The notes below the pieces were generated by a model. The model was not told the origin of the DNA, did no database searches, and worked only from the letters and a program-made list of their open reading frames with translations. Below are positions 52,506 through 61,219 of a stretch of DNA of 64,000 bases, piece after piece; the first letter of the stretch is position 1, and each line of letters starts with the position of its first letter. Location of the stretch: the NCBI GenBank assembly GCA_021828105.1, contig JAKATG010000004.1, forward strand, positions 248,001-312,000, read 5' to 3'. This DNA is from Taklimakanibacter sp021828105. Its GTDB lineage: Bacteria; Pseudomonadota; Alphaproteobacteria; Rhizobiales; Aestuariivirgaceae. Both the position numbers and the translations under genes were made by a program.

Positions 52506-53363
52506 ATGAAGATCGCGTTCGCTTTGATTGTGCTGGCCTTGGGCTCGGTCGTATTTCATCTGCTGAGCCCGTGGTGGTGGACTCCGATCGCCTCGAACTG
52601 GGACTATATCGACCACACGATCACCCTCACATTCTGGATCACCGGCATCGTATTCGTCGCCATCGTCCTGTTCATGGCCTATTGCCTGTGGCGCTTCCGC
52701 CACCAGGCAGGAACGCAGGCGGCATATGAGCCGGAAAACAAGAGGCTGGAATGGTGGCTCACCATATTGACCTCGGTCGGGGTAGCGGCCCTGCTGACGC
52801 CCGGCCTGTTCGTCTGGCACCAATTCGTCACCGTGCCCAAGGAAGCAGATGTGGTCGAGATCATCGGCCAGCAGTGGCAGTGGAATTTCCGCCTCCCCGG
52901 AAAGGACGGCGTATTGGGCACTTCCGACACCCGCAATGTCACGCCTGAAAACCCGCTGGGCCTCAATCCGAACGATCCCCATGGCGAGGATGATGTCCTG
53001 ATCGCGGGCGGCGACCTGCACCTGCCGCTCAACCGGCCCGTCAGGGTATTGCTCCGCTCGATCGACACCATCCACGACTTCTACGTGCCGGAGTTCCGGG
53101 CCAAGATGGACATGGTTCCGGGCATGGTCACCTATTTCTGGTTCACCCCGACCCGACCCGGAACATTCGCAGCCATCTGCGCCGAGCTGTGCGGCACCGG
53201 ACACTACACCATGCGCGGCGTGGTCGTGGTCGAGGAAGAGGGCGCCTATCAGGCGTGGCTGCAGGAGCAGTCGATCTTCAAGCAGTCGGCCGATGCGGGG
53301 AACGGCACGGGTGAGGGGACAAGTCTCGCCTTGAGCGCGACCAAAACGGGTTCCGCGCCATGA
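52506..53363 (+). CDS. Cytochrome c oxidase subunit II
   Basis: 285 residues from ATG 52506. Two membrane helices (ALIVLALGSVVFHLLS and FWITGIVFVAIVLFMAYCLW) precede the cupredoxin domain. The CuA site is complete: C-A-E-L-C-G-T-G-H-x-x-M, with the earlier histidine in TIHDFYVPEF. QQWQWNFRLPG is the docking-site tryptophan motif. No haem c domain is fused; a separate cytochrome c gene follows at 57457. The C-terminus (GNGTGEGTS...) is a poorly conserved tail. A repeat separates it from subunit I. Confidence 0.92.
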   Translation: MKIAFALIVLALGSVVFHLLSPWWWTPIASNWDYIDHTITLTFWITGIVFVAIVLFMAYCLWRFRHQAGTQAAYEPENKRLEWWLTILTSVGVAALLTPGLFVWHQFVTVPKEADVVEIIGQQWQWNFRLPGKDGVLGTSDTRNVTPENPLGLNPNDPHGEDDVLIAGGDLHLPLNRPVRVLLRSIDTIHDFYVPEFRAKMDMVPGMVTYFWFTPTRPGTFAAICAELCGTGHYTMRGVVVVEEEGAYQAWLQEQSIFKQSADAGNGTGEGTSLALSATKTGSAP

Positions 53364-53389
53364 GCACGCGCACCGTCAAAACGAAGGCC

Positions 53390-53630
53390 GGGCTGTCGCA
53401 TATGGCGTTGGTGAAGGCCTCTCCACGCTTCCCCCTCTCCCGTTGCGAAGCAATGGGAGAGGGTGCCCGAAGGGCGGGTGAGGGCTCTTTGGCTCAGCAA
53501 GGAAGTTGGTTGAAATCAGAGTATATTGCACGAAAGAGCCCTCATCCGGCCTTCGGCCACCTTCTCCCGCAAGCGGGAGAAGGGGAAACCTGGCACGGCC
53601 CTCCACGGAAATATCCATATGCGATAGCCC
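53390..53630. mobile_element. MITE-like element in the oxidase operon, copy 1
   Basis: 241 bases with 16-base terminal inverted repeats (GGGCTGTCGCATATGG and CCATATGCGATAGCCC, one mismatch). Inside is a long imperfect palindrome with CCCCTCTCCCGTTGCG arms and AGGGCTCTTT/AAAGAGCCCT. It fills most of the gap between subunits II and I. Related copies at 57206 and 59253. No transposase gene. Confidence 0.65.
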
Positions 53631-53690
53631 TACCCGCAACGGATACGCAGCCCGCATTTTCGAGAGATATTCAAACCGAAGGGTGACGCG

Positions 53691-55466
53691 ATGACCGATA
53701 CAGCACCCGACGCCATCAATTATGTGGCACCCGCCGAAGTCGAGGATGTGGAGCTTTATCATCCGAAAAGCTTCGTCACCAAATACATCTGGAGCCAGGA
53801 CGCCAAGGTGATCGCCATACAGTATGCGCTGACCGCGATCGCGATCGGCCTGGTGGCATTGGTGCTGTCGTGGCTGATGCGGCTGCAACTCGGATTCCCG
53901 GAGGCCTTCTCCTTCATCACGCCCGAATCCTACCTGCAGTTCATCACCATGCACGGCATGATCATGGTCATCTATCTCCTGACCGCGCTGTTCCTGGGCG
54001 GATTCGGCAACTACCTCATCCCGCTGATGGTCGGCGCCCGCGACATGGTGTTCCCCTATGTGAACATGCTGAGCTACTGGGTCTATCTGCTGGCCGTGCT
54101 GGTGCTGGTTGCGAGCTTCTTCGCGCCGGGCGGGCCCACCGGCGCCGGCTGGACGCTCTATCCGCCGCAGGCCATCCTCGCCGGCACCCCGGGACAGAGC
54201 TACGGCATCATCCTGATGCTCGCCTCGCTCGCCTTGTTCATCATCGGCTTCACCATGGGCGGATTGAACTATGTGGTGACGGTGCTGCAGGCGCGCACGC
54301 GCGGGATGACGCTGATGCGCATGCCCTTGACGGTGTGGGGCATCTTCGTCGCCACCATTCTGGCGCTGCTGGCCTTCCCCGCTCTGTTCGCCGGCGCTGT
54401 GATGATGATGTTCGACCGGCTTCTCGGCACCAGCTTTTTCATGCCGGATATCGTCGAGTTCGGCGAAAGCCTGAAATATGGCGGCGGCAGCCCGATATTG
54501 TTCCAGCACCTGTTCTGGTTCTTCGGCCATCCCGAGGTCTATATCGTAGCGCTTCCGGGCTTCGGCATCGTCTCCGACCTGATCAGCACCCATGCGCGAC
54601 GGAACATCTTCGGCTACCGGATGATGGTGTGGGCGATCGTCGCCATCGGCGCCTTGAGTTTCGTGGTGTGGGCGCACCACATGTATGTCAGCGGCATGAA
54701 CCCCTATTTCGGCATCTTCTTCGCCACCACCACGCTCATCATCGCGGTGCCCACCGCCATCAAAGTCTACAACTGGGTGCTGACGCTGTGGCGGGGCAAC
54801 ATCCATCTGACCCTGCCGATGCTGTTTGCCATCGCCTTCATCCTGACCTTCGTGAATGGCGGGCTGACCGGCCTGTTCCTCGGCAACGCCGTGGTGGACG
54901 TTCCGCTTTCCGACACCATGTTCGTGGTCGCCCATTTTCACATGGTGATGGGTGTGGCGCCCATCCTCGTCATCTTCGGGGCCATCTACCATTGGTATCC
55001 GCTGATAACCGGACGGATGCTGAACCAGGCCATGGGTCATTTCCACTTCTGGGTCACCTTCCTCGGCGCCTATGCGATCTACTTTCCCATGCATTATCTG
55101 GGCTTCATCGGCGTGCCGCGGCGCTATTACGAGATGGGTGACGTCGCCTTCGTGCCGCCATCCGCCCAGACGCTGAACGAGTTCATCACCGTCGCGGCCC
55201 TGATCGTCGGCTTCGCGCAGGTGGTGTTCATCTTCAACCTGGCGTGGAGCCTGTTCAAAGGCAAGCGGGCAGAGCGCAACCCCTGGCGGGCCACCACGCT
55301 CGAATGGCAGACACCGCAGATGCCGCCCGCGCACGGCAACTGGGGCAAGGAGCTGCCGGTGGTCTATCGCTGGGCTTACGATTACAGCGTGCCGGGCGCC
55401 GCTCAGGACTTCCTGCCGCAGAACCTTCCGCCCGATCAGGTCGCCACCTCGGCAGCAAAGCCATGA
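53691..55466 (+). CDS. Cytochrome c oxidase subunit I
   Basis: 591 residues with about 12-14 membrane helices. Haem a and a3/CuB ligands are in place: TMHGMIM, GHPEVYIVALPGFGI (CuB histidine cross-linked tyrosine motif), WAHHMYVSG (CuB histidine pair) and AHFHMVMG. The GHPEVY motif places it in the A family of haem-copper oxidases. It catalyses oxygen reduction and pumps protons in the inner membrane. It overlaps the following III-type subunit by four bases. Separated from subunit II by a MITE-like repeat. Confidence 0.96.
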   Translation: MTDTAPDAINYVAPAEVEDVELYHPKSFVTKYIWSQDAKVIAIQYALTAIAIGLVALVLSWLMRLQLGFPEAFSFITPESYLQFITMHGMIMVIYLLTALFLGGFGNYLIPLMVGARDMVFPYVNMLSYWVYLLAVLVLVASFFAPGGPTGAGWTLYPPQAILAGTPGQSYGIILMLASLALFIIGFTMGGLNYVVTVLQARTRGMTLMRMPLTVWGIFVATILALLAFPALFAGAVMMMFDRLLGTSFFMPDIVEFGESLKYGGGSPILFQHLFWFFGHPEVYIVALPGFGIVSDLISTHARRNIFGYRMMVWAIVAIGALSFVVWAHHMYVSGMNPYFGIFFATTTLIIAVPTAIKVYNWVLTLWRGNIHLTLPMLFAIAFILTFVNGGLTGLFLGNAVVDVPLSDTMFVVAHFHMVMGVAPILVIFGAIYHWYPLITGRMLNQAMGHFHFWVTFLGAYAIYFPMHYLGFIGVPRRYYEMGDVAFVPPSAQTLNEFITVAALIVGFAQVVFIFNLAWSLFKGKRAERNPWRATTLEWQTPQMPPAHGNWGKELPVVYRWAYDYSVPGAAQDFLPQNLPPDQVATSAAKP

Positions 55467-56122
55467 ACCTCATCCGCCAGCTGACGGAAAAACCTTGGGT
55501 TCCGGCACAGGCCAGGATCGACGACCGTCACCGCGGCGGCACATTCCGATTGCCGGCCAAGACGGTAGCCTTGCGCACGTTTCTTGCCGTGGTCACGGTT
55601 CTGTTCACGCTTCTCGTCCTCAGCTATGGCACAAGGATGGAGTTCGAGGACTGGCGCCCCACGCCGCCGCTCAGGCTCCTGTGGCTGAACACAGGCCTTC
55701 TCGTCCTGAGCAGCCTCGCGATGCAGTGGGCGGAGGTTTCCGCGCGCCGCGGCGAGATCGACGGCGTGCGCAACGGCCTGCTGGCGGGCGGCGCCTGTGC
55801 CGTTGCGTTTCTGGGCGGGCAGATCCTGGCCTGGCGGCAACTGAACATGCTGGCCGTCTTCGACGTCGCGAACCCGGCGATCGCCTTCTTCTTCCTCATC
55901 ACCGCGCTGCACGGGCTGCATTTGTTGGGCGGTCTCGTGGCCTGGGGCAGAACCACCGCCAAGGCATGGCGCGGCTCGGATGTCGCCCAGGTTCGCTTGA
56001 GCGTCGAGCTGTGCACCGTCTATTGGCACTTCCTGCTTCTGGTCTGGCTGGTCCTTTTCGGCCTGTTGTTTTCGGGCAACGACAATCTGGGCGTCCTGCT
56101 GGCGCTCTGCGGGCTCAGGTGA
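55463..56122 (+). CDS. Haem-copper oxidase subunit III-like protein (first)
   Basis: 219 residues from ATG 55463 (overlap with subunit I stop). Five membrane helices; the C-terminal SVELCTVYWHFLLLVWLVLFGLLF is the subunit III helix pair with the conserved YWHF. The N-terminal part (RGGTFRLPAKTVALRTF) is short and basic. It is a second subunit III paralogue next to another in the same operon. Confidence 0.85.
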   Translation: MNLIRQLTEKPWVPAQARIDDRHRGGTFRLPAKTVALRTFLAVVTVLFTLLVLSYGTRMEFEDWRPTPPLRLLWLNTGLLVLSSLAMQWAEVSARRGEIDGVRNGLLAGGACAVAFLGGQILAWRQLNMLAVFDVANPAIAFFFLITALHGLHLLGGLVAWGRTTAKAWRGSDVAQVRLSVELCTVYWHFLLLVWLVLFGLLFSGNDNLGVLLALCGLR

Positions 56123-56136
56123 AGGGAACAATCCCC

Positions 56137-56859
56137 ATGGCAGATACTGCAGCGAGCGATACGACCGAACCCCTGGCGCGGCCTCAAGGCCTGCGCGGCT
56201 TCACTGCCGACTGGTCCTCGGATCAGCGGGCATTCAAGAACGTGCCCTGGGGCAAGGCGATGATGTGGATCTTCCTGCTCAGCGACACCTTCATCTTCAG
56301 CTGCTTCCTCTTGTCCTACATGACGGTCAGATGGTCGACGAAGGTGCCGTGGCCCAATCCCAGCGAGGTCTTCGCGCTGAATATCGGCGGCACCAGCATC
56401 CCCCTCATCCTGATCGCCATCATGACCTTCATCCTGATCTCATCGAGCGGCACGATGGCCATGGCGGTCAAATACGGCTATGCCCGCGAGCGCAGGAAGA
56501 CCGCGATCCTGATGCTGGTGACGGCGGCCTTCGGCGCCACATTCGTCGGGATGCAGGCCTTCGAGTGGACCAAGCTGATCCTCGAAGGGGTGCGTCCCTG
56601 GGGCAACCCCTGGGGCGCGCCGCAGTTCGGCTCGACCTTCTTCATGATCACCGGCTTCCACGGCACGCATGTGACGTTCGGGGTGATCTTCCTCATCGCC
56701 ATCGCCCGAAAAGTCTGGCGCGGAGATTTCGACGTCAACCGGCGCGGCTTCTTTACGAGCCGCAAAGGCAACTACGAGGTCGTCGAAATCATGGGTCTCT
56801 ACTGGCACTTTGTCGACCTGGTCTGGGTCTTCATCTTTGCCCTGTTCTATCTTTGGTGA
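56137..56859 (+). CDS. Cytochrome c oxidase subunit III (second)
   Basis: 240 residues from ATG 56137. Conserved motifs of subunit III: WIFLLSDTFIFSCFL, GMQAFEWTKLI, FMITGFHGTHVTFG and VVEIMGLYWHFVDLVWVFIFALFYLW. It lies 14 bases after the first III-type gene and nine bases before the subunit IV-like gene. Two III-like subunits in tandem mark a particular A-family oxidase subtype. Confidence 0.92.
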   Translation: MADTAASDTTEPLARPQGLRGFTADWSSDQRAFKNVPWGKAMMWIFLLSDTFIFSCFLLSYMTVRWSTKVPWPNPSEVFALNIGGTSIPLILIAIMTFILISSSGTMAMAVKYGYARERRKTAILMLVTAAFGATFVGMQAFEWTKLILEGVRPWGNPWGAPQFGSTFFMITGFHGTHVTFGVIFLIAIARKVWRGDFDVNRRGFFTSRKGNYEVVEIMGLYWHFVDLVWVFIFALFYLW

Positions 56860-56867
56860 GGCAAGAC

Positions 56868-57191
56868 ATGGCACACGCACAGGCGCAGCAGCATCCGATC
56901 GGCGTATATCTGTGGACATGGGGACTGCTCTTCGTCCTCAGCACCTTTTCCTACCTGGTCGACTACTTCAACCTCGAAGGCCATCTCCGGTGGTCGCTGA
57001 TCCTCCTGTTCATGGTGCTGAAGGCGGGGCTGATCGTCGCCGTCTTCATGCATATGGCCTGGGAGCGGCTGGCCCTGATCTATGCCATCCTGCTCCCGCC
57101 GGTCCTGGTGCTGGTGTTTGTGAGCCTCATGACGCTTGAATCGGACTACACCCTCATCACGCGCGAACTCTTCTTCAAGGCAGGATCCTGA
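56868..57191 (+). CDS. Oxidase subunit IV-like (CyoD/COX4_pro type)
   Basis: 107 residues from ATG 56868, with three membrane helices. The segments IGVYLWTWGLLFVLSTFSYL and VLKAGLIVAVFMHMAWERLALIYAI are typical of the small subunit IV of bacterial oxidases. It is the last structural subunit; a repeat and a cytochrome c gene follow. Confidence 0.88.
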   Translation: MAHAQAQQHPIGVYLWTWGLLFVLSTFSYLVDYFNLEGHLRWSLILLFMVLKAGLIVAVFMHMAWERLALIYAILLPPVLVLVFVSLMTLESDYTLITRELFFKAGS

Positions 57192-57205
57192 TCCTCGCAA
57201 AGACA

Positions 57206-57440
57206 GGGCTATCACATATGAAAATTCTTGAAGTGAGTGAGCTGGCTGCGGTGTTCCCCCTCTCCCGTTGCGAAGCAATGGGAGAGGGTGGCCGAAGGCC
57301 GGGTGAGGGCTCTTTGTCTCAGCAGGAATGCTCGTTGAGGTCAGAGCACACTGCTCGAAAGAGCCCTCATCCGCGCTTCGCGCACCTTCTCCCATTGCTT
57401 CGCAACGGGCGAAGGGGAGTGACGCGGAAGCCTTACAAAC
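57206..57440. mobile_element. MITE-like element, copy 2 (right end degenerate)
   Basis: Left inverted repeat GGGCTATCACATATGA; internal palindrome as in copy 1. The right end lacks the matching terminal repeat, stopping near GAAGCCTTACAAACC. It lies between the subunit IV-like gene and the cytochrome c gene. Confidence 0.6.
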
Positions 57441-57456
57441 CCCAAAGGAGTGACGG

Positions 57457-57834
57457 ATGAAGTTCAGATTGGTTCTCGCCGCCCTGGCGCTCATGGGCTT
57501 CAGCACCGCCGGCTTTGCGCAAGATGCGGCCGAGGGTGAGAAAGTCTTCAAGAAGTGCCTGGTCTGCCATACGGCGACGGACGCGACCAACAAGGTCGGG
57601 CCCTCGCTCAAGGGCATTGTCGGCCGCAAGGCGGCGTCGGTCGAAGGTTTCAAATATTCCCCCGCCATGCAGGCCAAGGCCGCTGAAGGGGTGATCTGGG
57701 ACGAGGCCACCCTTACCGCCTATCTGCCCGATCCGAAGGCCTTCGTGCCCGGCACCAAGATGGTCTTTCCCGGCCTCAAGAATCCGCAAGATGTCGCCAA
57801 CGTCATCGCCTATCTCAAGACCACGGGAATGTAG
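57457..57834 (+). CDS. Class I c-type cytochrome
   Basis: 125 residues. Signal peptide ends STAGFAQD. One haem motif CLVCH and the axial methionine in PGTKMVFPG, with the typical EGEKVFKKC and DVANVIAYLKTTGM ends. This is a soluble periplasmic cytochrome c2/c550-like electron donor. Its place behind the oxidase genes makes it a likely donor to subunit II. GGAG lies upstream of the ATG. Confidence 0.92.
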   Translation: MKFRLVLAALALMGFSTAGFAQDAAEGEKVFKKCLVCHTATDATNKVGPSLKGIVGRKAASVEGFKYSPAMQAKAAEGVIWDEATLTAYLPDPKAFVPGTKMVFPGLKNPQDVANVIAYLKTTGM

Positions 57835-57836
57835 GC

Positions 57837-57940
57837 TAGAGCATCGGACCGAAAAGTGCGAAGCGGTTTTCGGATAATCCGATGCGCAAACAAAGAATAG
57901 AGCGCCGAGGCGATTCCATCGGAACGCCCGACGCTCCAGA
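57837..57940. repeat. RIME-like palindromic intergenic element, copy 3
   Basis: Starts with AGAGCATCGG three bases after the cytochrome c stop codon and ends GCCCGACGCTCC. Shares AATCCGATGCGCAAA and GGCGATTCCAT with copy 2 at 12393. The inner arms CCGAAAAG/CGGTTTTCGG pair. Confidence 0.6.
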
Positions 57941-57953
57941 CGAGCAGGTTGGA

Positions 57954-58190
57954 ATGATCGTCATCCTCATTGGCGCGCTCCTCGTCTTTGCCGGCCTGTT
58001 GTTCATGGCCTACGTGGCCATCTGGCGCGGGCGGTTGAGCGGTGCGAGCCGGCGCGATTCAACGGCGGAAAGCCCAACTCTGGAACCCAAGGGTCGAAGT
58101 GCTGCCTTTGATCCCAGAGCGAACTGGCCCGGCCTTGCACTTATCGGGCTCGGCTCCGTCCTCATCTATGTCGGGACCAGTTATTTGTAG
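57954..58190 (+). CDS. Small two-TM membrane protein
   Basis: 78 residues from ATG 57954; the frame runs back to 57882, but that part is made of the RIME-like repeat. Two hydrophobic segments (IVILIGALLVFAGLLFMAYVAI, LALIGLGSVLIYVGTSYL) with a polar basic loop between. Nothing similar recognised. It may share the oxidase transcript. Confidence 0.5.
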   Translation: MIVILIGALLVFAGLLFMAYVAIWRGRLSGASRRDSTAESPTLEPKGRSAAFDPRANWPGLALIGLGSVLIYVGTSYL

Positions 58191-58240
58191 GGATCACCGC
58201 GGCGCATCGCTCTCGAGCGTGACGACTCTAGTCCAACCCA

Positions 58241-58354
58241 TAACCCTCACCCTGAGGTGCCCGCCGCAGGCGGGCCTCGAAGGGTGGCAAGCGGCGTGCT
58301 TTTTGTACCTGGATCATGCTTCGAGGCTCGCTTCGCTCGCACCTCAGCATGAGG
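58241..58354. repeat. Inverted repeat CCTCACCCTGAGGTG / CACCTCAGCATGAGGG type
   Basis: Left arm CCCTCACCCTGAGGTGC with GCGGGCCTCGAAG; right arm CTTCGAGGCTCGC with GCACCTCAGCATGAGGG. A widespread rhizobial intergenic element, here between a small membrane protein and a metallo-hydrolase. Confidence 0.6.
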
Positions 58355-58402
58355 GTGTTTTGAGTGAGGCCTCGCCGCGGATTGTCGTATACTTGATCCG
58401 TC

Positions 58403-59122
58403 ATGCGTCGTGTTCATGGAACATTGCGGCTGTGCGCGTTGTTGCGCATCTCCAATGTCTGGCTGCTGGAGTTCGACGGCAACCGCTTTCTCATCGACAC
58501 CGGCCATAAGGTGGAGCGCCCCCTGCTGATGGCGGAGCTCCATGCCGCCGGCATCCGCGGGCGGGGTGACCTCAACGCAATCCTCCTGACACACCGGCAT
58601 AGCGATCACGCCGGCAACGCCCTATGGCTGCGCGAGCGTTATGGCGCCCTGATCCTCTGCCACCCGGACGACGCTTCTGTCCTCGACGGCACAAGCAAAG
58701 CTGCCCCGCTCTCCGGAAGGCGTGCGCCGCTCTGGGCGGACGTCCTCTGTCGCATCGAGGACCTGATGCCGGCCCGCCTCGACGTCGATGGCACCTTTGG
58801 CGAGGGCCGCTGGCAATGGGGCTTCGACGTGACGCCGGTGCCGGGGCACACCGAGGGGAGCTGCCTGCTCTACCACGAGCCGAGTGCCACCCTGTTCTCC
58901 GGCGATGCGATCCTGGCCGGGCCGCCGCCCTTGCGCATGATCGAGTGGATCAGCCTCGCCGATGCCGCCTTCTCCGAGGATGTCGAACGTTGCCGCGCCA
59001 ATGTGCGGAGGTATCTGCGCGCCCTGCCGCACGTCGAGTGGCTCTGCTCGGGACACGGCCCCGCGGTCACCAAAGACGTCAGGAAGAAGCTGCTGGCGCT
59101 TGGCCCGGAGAAGGCCGGCTGA
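58403..59122 (+). CDS. MBL-fold metallo-hydrolase
   Basis: 239 residues without a signal peptide, so cytoplasmic. The metal motif is LLTHRHSDHAGNA (HxHxDH), with PGHTEGSCLLY, GDAILAG and CSGHGPAV giving the other ligands of a glyoxalase-II-like two-metal site. The substrate is unknown; thioester or lactone hydrolysis is the common activity. It lies between two repeats. Confidence 0.85.
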   Translation: MRRVHGTLRLCALLRISNVWLLEFDGNRFLIDTGHKVERPLLMAELHAAGIRGRGDLNAILLTHRHSDHAGNALWLRERYGALILCHPDDASVLDGTSKAAPLSGRRAPLWADVLCRIEDLMPARLDVDGTFGEGRWQWGFDVTPVPGHTEGSCLLYHEPSATLFSGDAILAGPPPLRMIEWISLADAAFSEDVERCRANVRRYLRALPHVEWLCSGHGPAVTKDVRKKLLALGPEKAG

Positions 59123-59252
59123 GGTCGAGGTGGCCGTACAGAGATGCTTCGCCGAAACGGCAATTCGGTGAAAACCCTATCCTCCTTTCGTCATCCCGGC
59201 GAAAGCCGGGATCCATTGAATTCTTTCAAGGCGAGCAGCGCCGCCTCCGATG

Positions 59253-59458
59253 TTTCCCCTCTCCCGTTGCGAAGCAATGGGAGAGGGTGGCCGAAGGCCG
59301 GGTGAGGGCTCTTTGTCCCAGCAAGGAATGCTGGTTGAGGTCAGAGCCCGTGGCGCGAAAGAGCCCTCATCCGCGCTTCGCGCACCTTCTCCCATTGCTA
59401 CGCAACGGGAGAAGGGAAAGGACGGAGGGGCCTTACAACTTCCATATGCGATTGCCCC
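59253..59458. mobile_element. MITE-like element, copy 3 (left end degenerate)
   Basis: Internal palindrome nearly identical to copies 1 and 2; the right end has CCATATGCGATTGCCCC, matching the terminal repeat of copy 1, whereas the left end lacks it. A different short repeat (TCATCCCGGCGAAAGCCGGGA) lies just left of it at 59183-59210. The element abuts the terminase stop codon. Confidence 0.6.
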
Positions 59459-59472
59459 GGAGGGGAGCGGTC

Positions 59473-60849
59473 TCACGTCACCATCCTTCGCCCCGAGCCT
59501 TCGACCGGCGGGCCTTCGAGGTAGACGCCGCCTTGCAGCCGCGGCCGCTCCCTCGGGGCAGGGACCTTCGGCGCGATGAGCGGGCAGTTGACGGCATATT
59601 CGCCGAAGGCATCGGCGCCGTGGCTGTTGACGTCATGCAAGGGGCCGGCAAAGCCGCCGAGCGTGGCGCTCTGCCGGCGCGAGTATCGCCGCAAGCGCGA
59701 CAGGCCCAGCATCACCCGCTTGGTGCGGTTGAAGCGCATGAGCGGCAGGAGAGCGCGGCCTGCGTTGATGCGCTCCGCCGGGCCCTGCTGCGCGCCGACG
59801 CGGATCGGCTTCACGCCGAGCCGCATCAGCGTCAAGGCGCGGCTGCGCCCGGCAGCACCCCATTCGCGCAGCTTCACGTCATGGGGAAGATAGTGCTCGC
59901 CGTAAGCGAAAGCGCGCTCGCGTCCCACGCATGAGAGAGCCGGCGCGACCAGGCGCGGCTCCGGCTGCAATTCGGGCAGGGCCTCGCGCACGATCTCCTC
60001 CGCGCCCTGGCCGCTCGTCTCATGATAGTCGATCGCCGTCACCTGCACGCCGTCGTCCTGGAGGAACCAGATCGCCGTATAATCGTCGATGCCGATGTCC
60101 CACGCGGTGTCGACGGGCCGTGCCGGATCATGCGGGAAATCGCCGATGCGGCCCTGGCGCTCCGCTTCGGCGATGAGGCGCGCATAGTAGGAGGCCTCGC
60201 TGACGATCTCGTAATTGCCGCCCCAGACATGATCGGCCATTTCGGGATCGCTGGCATAATCGGACTCCTTCTCTATTCTCAGCACGTCCGGAAACCACGG
60301 ATTGTCATGCCAGTTGACGGCGACGAGGGCGGCATCGGCGCGCTGGGGCCCGCCGCGGAAGAACCGGTCCACGGCGTCCGTCTCATGGCGCGGATTCCAT
60401 GAGAACCAGAGTTCGGAGCCGGCTTTCCGGATGGTGGGCCTGAGCAGCCTGAGCGAGGGTTCGGAGAGGTTCTGCGCTTCCTCGACCCAGGCGATGTCGT
60501 AGCCTTCGAGCGACTTGATGTTCTCGGAATTGAAGGACTGCATGCCCTTGAAGATGATGAGCGAGCCGTTGCGTCCGCGGATCTCCTGCTCGAGCACGCT
60601 GAAGAAGTCGCTCAAGCCGAATGCGGCGATCTTGTCGATCAGGAGCTGGCGCACCGATTCGCGGATCGAGTTCTGCACTTCGCGGATGCAGACGCAGCGC
60701 AGCCGGGTGCTGCGGCACCGCCTGATGAGCTCGCCGGCGAAGAAATGCGATTTGGCGCTGCCTCTGCCGCCATAGGCGCCCTTGTAGCGCCGAGGCGAAA
60801 GCAGCGGCTTGAAGGCGCGCGGGATTTCAAGCCTCTTTCGGGTCGACAA
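59473..60849 (-). CDS. Phage terminase large subunit (PBSX/Terminase_3-like)
   Basis: 458 residues from a TTG at 60849 that overlaps the end of the preceding gene by 23 bases; the conserved beginning LEIPRAFKPLLSPRRYKGAYGG supports this start. ATPase motifs: Walker A GGRGSAKSH, Walker B DIAWVEEAQNL. Nuclease motifs: DIGIDDYTAIWF and the C-terminal SHGADAFGEY. All parts are present, so the gene looks intact, but no portal, capsid or tail gene follows; a metabolic gene is next. Confidence 0.9.
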   Translation of the reverse strand: MSTRKRLEIPRAFKPLLSPRRYKGAYGGRGSAKSHFFAGELIRRCRSTRLRCVCIREVQNSIRESVRQLLIDKIAAFGLSDFFSVLEQEIRGRNGSLIIFKGMQSFNSENIKSLEGYDIAWVEEAQNLSEPSLRLLRPTIRKAGSELWFSWNPRHETDAVDRFFRGGPQRADAALVAVNWHDNPWFPDVLRIEKESDYASDPEMADHVWGGNYEIVSEASYYARLIAEAERQGRIGDFPHDPARPVDTAWDIGIDDYTAIWFLQDDGVQVTAIDYHETSGQGAEEIVREALPELQPEPRLVAPALSCVGRERAFAYGEHYLPHDVKLREWGAAGRSRALTLMRLGVKPIRVGAQQGPAERINAGRALLPLMRFNRTKRVMLGLSRLRRYSRRQSATLGGFAGPLHDVNSHGADAFGEYAVNCPLIAPKVPAPRERPRLQGGVYLEGPPVEGSGRRMVT

Positions 60850-61219
60850 TGTAAAGCTCGAAGTCTGAATCGGAGGAAGCGCCGTCGTCCTGGCTCTCCC
60901 GGCTCTCCTCGCTGTCGCGCGGGGCTGCGCTGGTGGAGAAGTCGGGCAGGATTTTCTTGAGCAGGCCGAAGGCGGTGGAGATCTGGGACGGGGTGAGCTC
61001 CTGCCGCCCGCGAACGTGATCGAGCAGGAGGTCGAGGACGCCGCTCTCGGTGATCTTCTGGCGGTCGGCGGCAATCCGCTCGGCATTGCGTAGCGGCCGT
61101 ATGGGTGAGGAATCCGGACTGGCCGATGAGATGTCGGATAGTGTTGGTGCCCGGGCAGCAAATCGCGGCGATTGTCCTGATGTCTCAGGTAGTTGCGCGG
61201 TTGGCGAGAGGGCCTCCAT
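60827..61219 (-). CDS. Putative terminase small-subunit-like protein
   Basis: 130 residues from ATG 61219; the frame is open further to 61468 without clear features. A helical core (ITESGVLDLLLDHVRGRQELTPSQISTAFGLLKKILPDF) is followed by an acidic Ser/Glu/Asp tail. Position directly before terL, overlapping it, is that of a small terminase subunit; the sequence alone does not prove this. Confidence 0.55.
   Translation of the reverse strand: MEALSPTAQLPETSGQSPRFAARAPTLSDISSASPDSSPIRPLRNAERIAADRQKITESGVLDLLLDHVRGRQELTPSQISTAFGLLKKILPDFSTSAAPRDSEESRESQDDGASSDSDFELYIVDPKEA

Noticed and set aside
53376..55334. 652-residue open frame antisense to cytochrome oxidase subunit I
   Set aside because: Antisense shadow of a membrane protein, rich in His/Asp/Glu; no family features.
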